16,336 bases of DNA from assembly GCA_002389265.1 (NCBI GenBank), contig DGOD01000222.1:1-16336 (forward strand). Direction: 5' to 3'. Source of the DNA: Gammaproteobacteria bacterium UBA4475 (GTDB lineage Bacteria > Pseudomonadota > Gammaproteobacteria > Pseudomonadales > Azotimanducaceae). The translations under genes and the position numbers were made by a program. Below the pieces are notes generated by a model. That model was not told where the DNA came from. It saw only the letters and a list, made by a program, of their open reading frames with translations, and made no database searches. Shown here one piece after another: positions 14,892-16,336 of this stretch. Position 1 is the stretch's first letter, and the number at the start of each line of letters is the position of its first letter.

Positions 14892-16336
14892 ATGGAAGCG
14901 AGCAAACACTCAGTGTTGTCCAGAACATCAATCGCTATCGGAACGGTTTTTTTAACGTCGGGATTAGTGGTCACTCCCTCAGTCAGTGTTGCGCAAGCAA
15001 CAGGCACGGCAGTGCTTGAGGAAGTGACCGTTACAGCGCGTAAAAAAGAGGAAAGTTTGTCTGACGTGCCTATTTCGATCAGCGCGGTGTCAGGCGATTT
15101 TCTTCAGGAGTCGAATCTGTCAGACCTTTTGGGGCTTGCTGACGAAATACCAAATCTATCATTTGGTGAGGCCTTTAATTCATCTGACCGTTTCGCCATT
15201 CGAGGTGTCAGTACTAACGGTAACAATATCGGATTTGAGCAAGCGGTTGGTTTCAATATAGATGGATATTATTTTGGACGTAGTCGATTCGGTCAGACAA
15301 TGTTTCTGGATCTGGAGCGAGTTGAAGTCTTGAAAGGCCCCCAAAATACCCTGATCGGGAAAAATAATACGGCCGGGGCGATCAACATTACGACGCGTAA
15401 ACCTGGGGATGAATTTGGCGGTTATTTGGCCACTTCTTATGACTTTGAAGCTGGGGAGGGTTTTGCTGTAGAAGGCGCAGTCGATCTGCCTCTTGGCAAC
15501 AATGTTAGGAGCAGAATCGCTGCCAGGCTCGAAGACAAAGACGGCTATATGGAGCATGGGCTTACTGGGTCTGATGTCTCGGGCGCTAGAGACAACTTTA
15601 CGATACGAGGCATAGTACAGTGGGATATCACCGAGCGTGTTGATGCGACCCTTCTGTATCAGTATGGCGAGATCGACAGGGGTGCACGCCCGCGAGAAGC
15701 AGGTGGTAACTGTAACGTGGCTCATCCGATTGACGACTGCTCATACAATAACGTGAAGTATGAGGCAGCATTCTGGGCGGGTGAAAATCGGGAAGACGAT
15801 TTTGTCACGGAGACCGACTATTCCATGGTCGGGCTGACATTTAACTGGCAGCTCAATGACAGCTGGACACTTTCATCGTTGACCAATTTCACCTCTTATG
15901 AAGGCAACGATCTTTCGGAATCGAATTTCGATCAAACTATCGATGCCACATTGGCCCAGATTCAAGATGAGTTTGAGCAATTTAGCCAGGAGGTTCGGTT
16001 GCTCGGCTCACTATCGGAGTCCGTTGATCTGATTGCAGGGGTCTATTACAACGACAATACAGTCGATGCCGCTCACTCATTACTGTTTTGCGGCGGCCCT
16101 GTTAATTGCTCCGATGCTTCCTCGCCTACATACGGAGGTCTGATGCGCAACTTTGATTCTACTCAAGATGCGGAGACGATCTCGGTGTTCGGTCAGATTG
16201 ATTTTAGTCTTGGCGACACATTAACCCTCGGCATTGGCGGCCGTTTTACAACGGAAGACAAGGAAGCTAACGGGAGAAAATGGGTTTCGGACCTTGGTGA
16301 CGGCTCGAGCGGTTTTGTTGGGCACCAAATGGGTGG
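14892..16336 (+). CDS. TonB-dependent receptor, 3' end beyond the window
   Basis: Second outer-membrane TonB-dependent receptor, open from the ATG at 14892 to the window edge (481 complete codons, so about two thirds of a usual 700-800 residues). Residues 1-35 form a signal peptide ending SVAQ. EEVTVTARKKEESLSDVPIS at 43-62 is the TonB-box and plug start; RVEVLKGPQNTLIGKNNTAG at 143-162 is the conserved plug segment, followed by AINITTRKP. The barrel begins after that and contains QEVRL and IGGRF repeats typical of the family. The sequence differs clearly from the receptor at 7438, so it is not a recent duplicate. The substrate is unknown; the aromatic-catabolic context suggests a related carbon source. 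Confidence 0.92.
   Translation, partial: MEASKHSVLSRTSIAIGTVFLTSGLVVTPSVSVAQATGTAVLEEVTVTARKKEESLSDVPISISAVSGDFLQESNLSDLLGLADEIPNLSFGEAFNSSDRFAIRGVSTNGNNIGFEQAVGFNIDGYYFGRSRFGQTMFLDLERVEVLKGPQNTLIGKNNTAGAINITTRKPGDEFGGYLATSYDFEAGEGFAVEGAVDLPLGNNVRSRIAARLEDKDGYMEHGLTGSDVSGARDNFTIRGIVQWDITERVDATLLYQYGEIDRGARPREAGGNCNVAHPIDDCSYNNVKYEAAFWAGENREDDFVTETDYSMVGLTFNWQLNDSWTLSSLTNFTSYEGNDLSESNFDQTIDATLAQIQDEFEQFSQEVRLLGSLSESVDLIAGVYYNDNTVDAAHSLLFCGGPVNCSDASSPTYGGLMRNFDSTQDAETISVFGQIDFSLGDTLTLGIGGRFTTEDKEANGRKWVSDLGDGSSGFVGHQMG

Noticed and set aside
15180..15725. 181-codon minus-strand open frame
   Set aside because: It lies wholly inside the second TonB receptor, whose plus-strand translation shows clear family motifs. 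The minus frame has no recognisable domain.
1..16336. CRISPR arrays, tRNA/rRNA genes, insertion sequences, phage or toxin-antitoxin genes
   Set aside because: No regularly spaced repeats, no transposase-like proteins with terminal repeats and no RNA gene signatures were seen on reading the window.

Overview
The window most likely comes from a Gram-negative, aerobic, probably marine proteobacterium that degrades aromatic compounds. A gammaproteobacterium of the Cellvibrionales/Halieaceae/Spongiibacteraceae type is my best guess; a sphingomonad is the main alternative. This rests on two TonB-dependent outer-membrane receptors with typical N-termini, an AtsA-like lipoprotein sulfatase, glutathione S-transferases and a gallate/protocatechuate 4,5-cleavage lower pathway. 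The taxonomic guess is inference. No rRNA, tRNA, CRISPR array, insertion sequence or phage gene is visible.

Layout. (1) 121-2685, plus strand: galD-galC-galB, three enzymes that turn 4-oxalomesaconate into pyruvate and oxaloacetate, the end of gallate and protocatechuate meta-cleavage. The ring-opening dioxygenase is not in the window. (2) 2761-3060: an apparent decayed C-terminal piece of a dienelactone hydrolase. (3) 3104-4792: an arylsulfatase with a lipoprotein-like signal. (4) 4908-7281, minus strand: an MFS carboxylate-type transporter and a LysR-type regulator. (5) 7438-14169, plus strand: a tightly spaced probable operon of TonB receptor, GST, GST, short-chain dehydrogenase, aldehyde dehydrogenase and a CXXC thioredoxin-fold protein. 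(6) 14277-14597, minus strand: a small stand-alone Rossmann-like protein. (7) 14892 to the window end: a second TonB receptor, cut by the window edge.

How it may work together (inference). The LysR gene is divergent from the operon. A perfect inverted repeat of the LysR type lies over its own ribosome binding site and at about -66 from a plausible start of the receptor operon. The receptor would import an aromatic substrate. The SDR could oxidise an alcohol, the GST pair could cleave an aryl ether (one GST resembles the lignin beta-etherase LigF) or dehalogenate a ring, and the ALDH resembles vanillin/salicylaldehyde dehydrogenases. The aromatic acid could then drain through gallate or protocatechuate into galDCB. 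This receptor-GST-GST-SDR-ALDH-redoxin unit is the most interesting part of the window; its substrate cannot be read from sequence alone.
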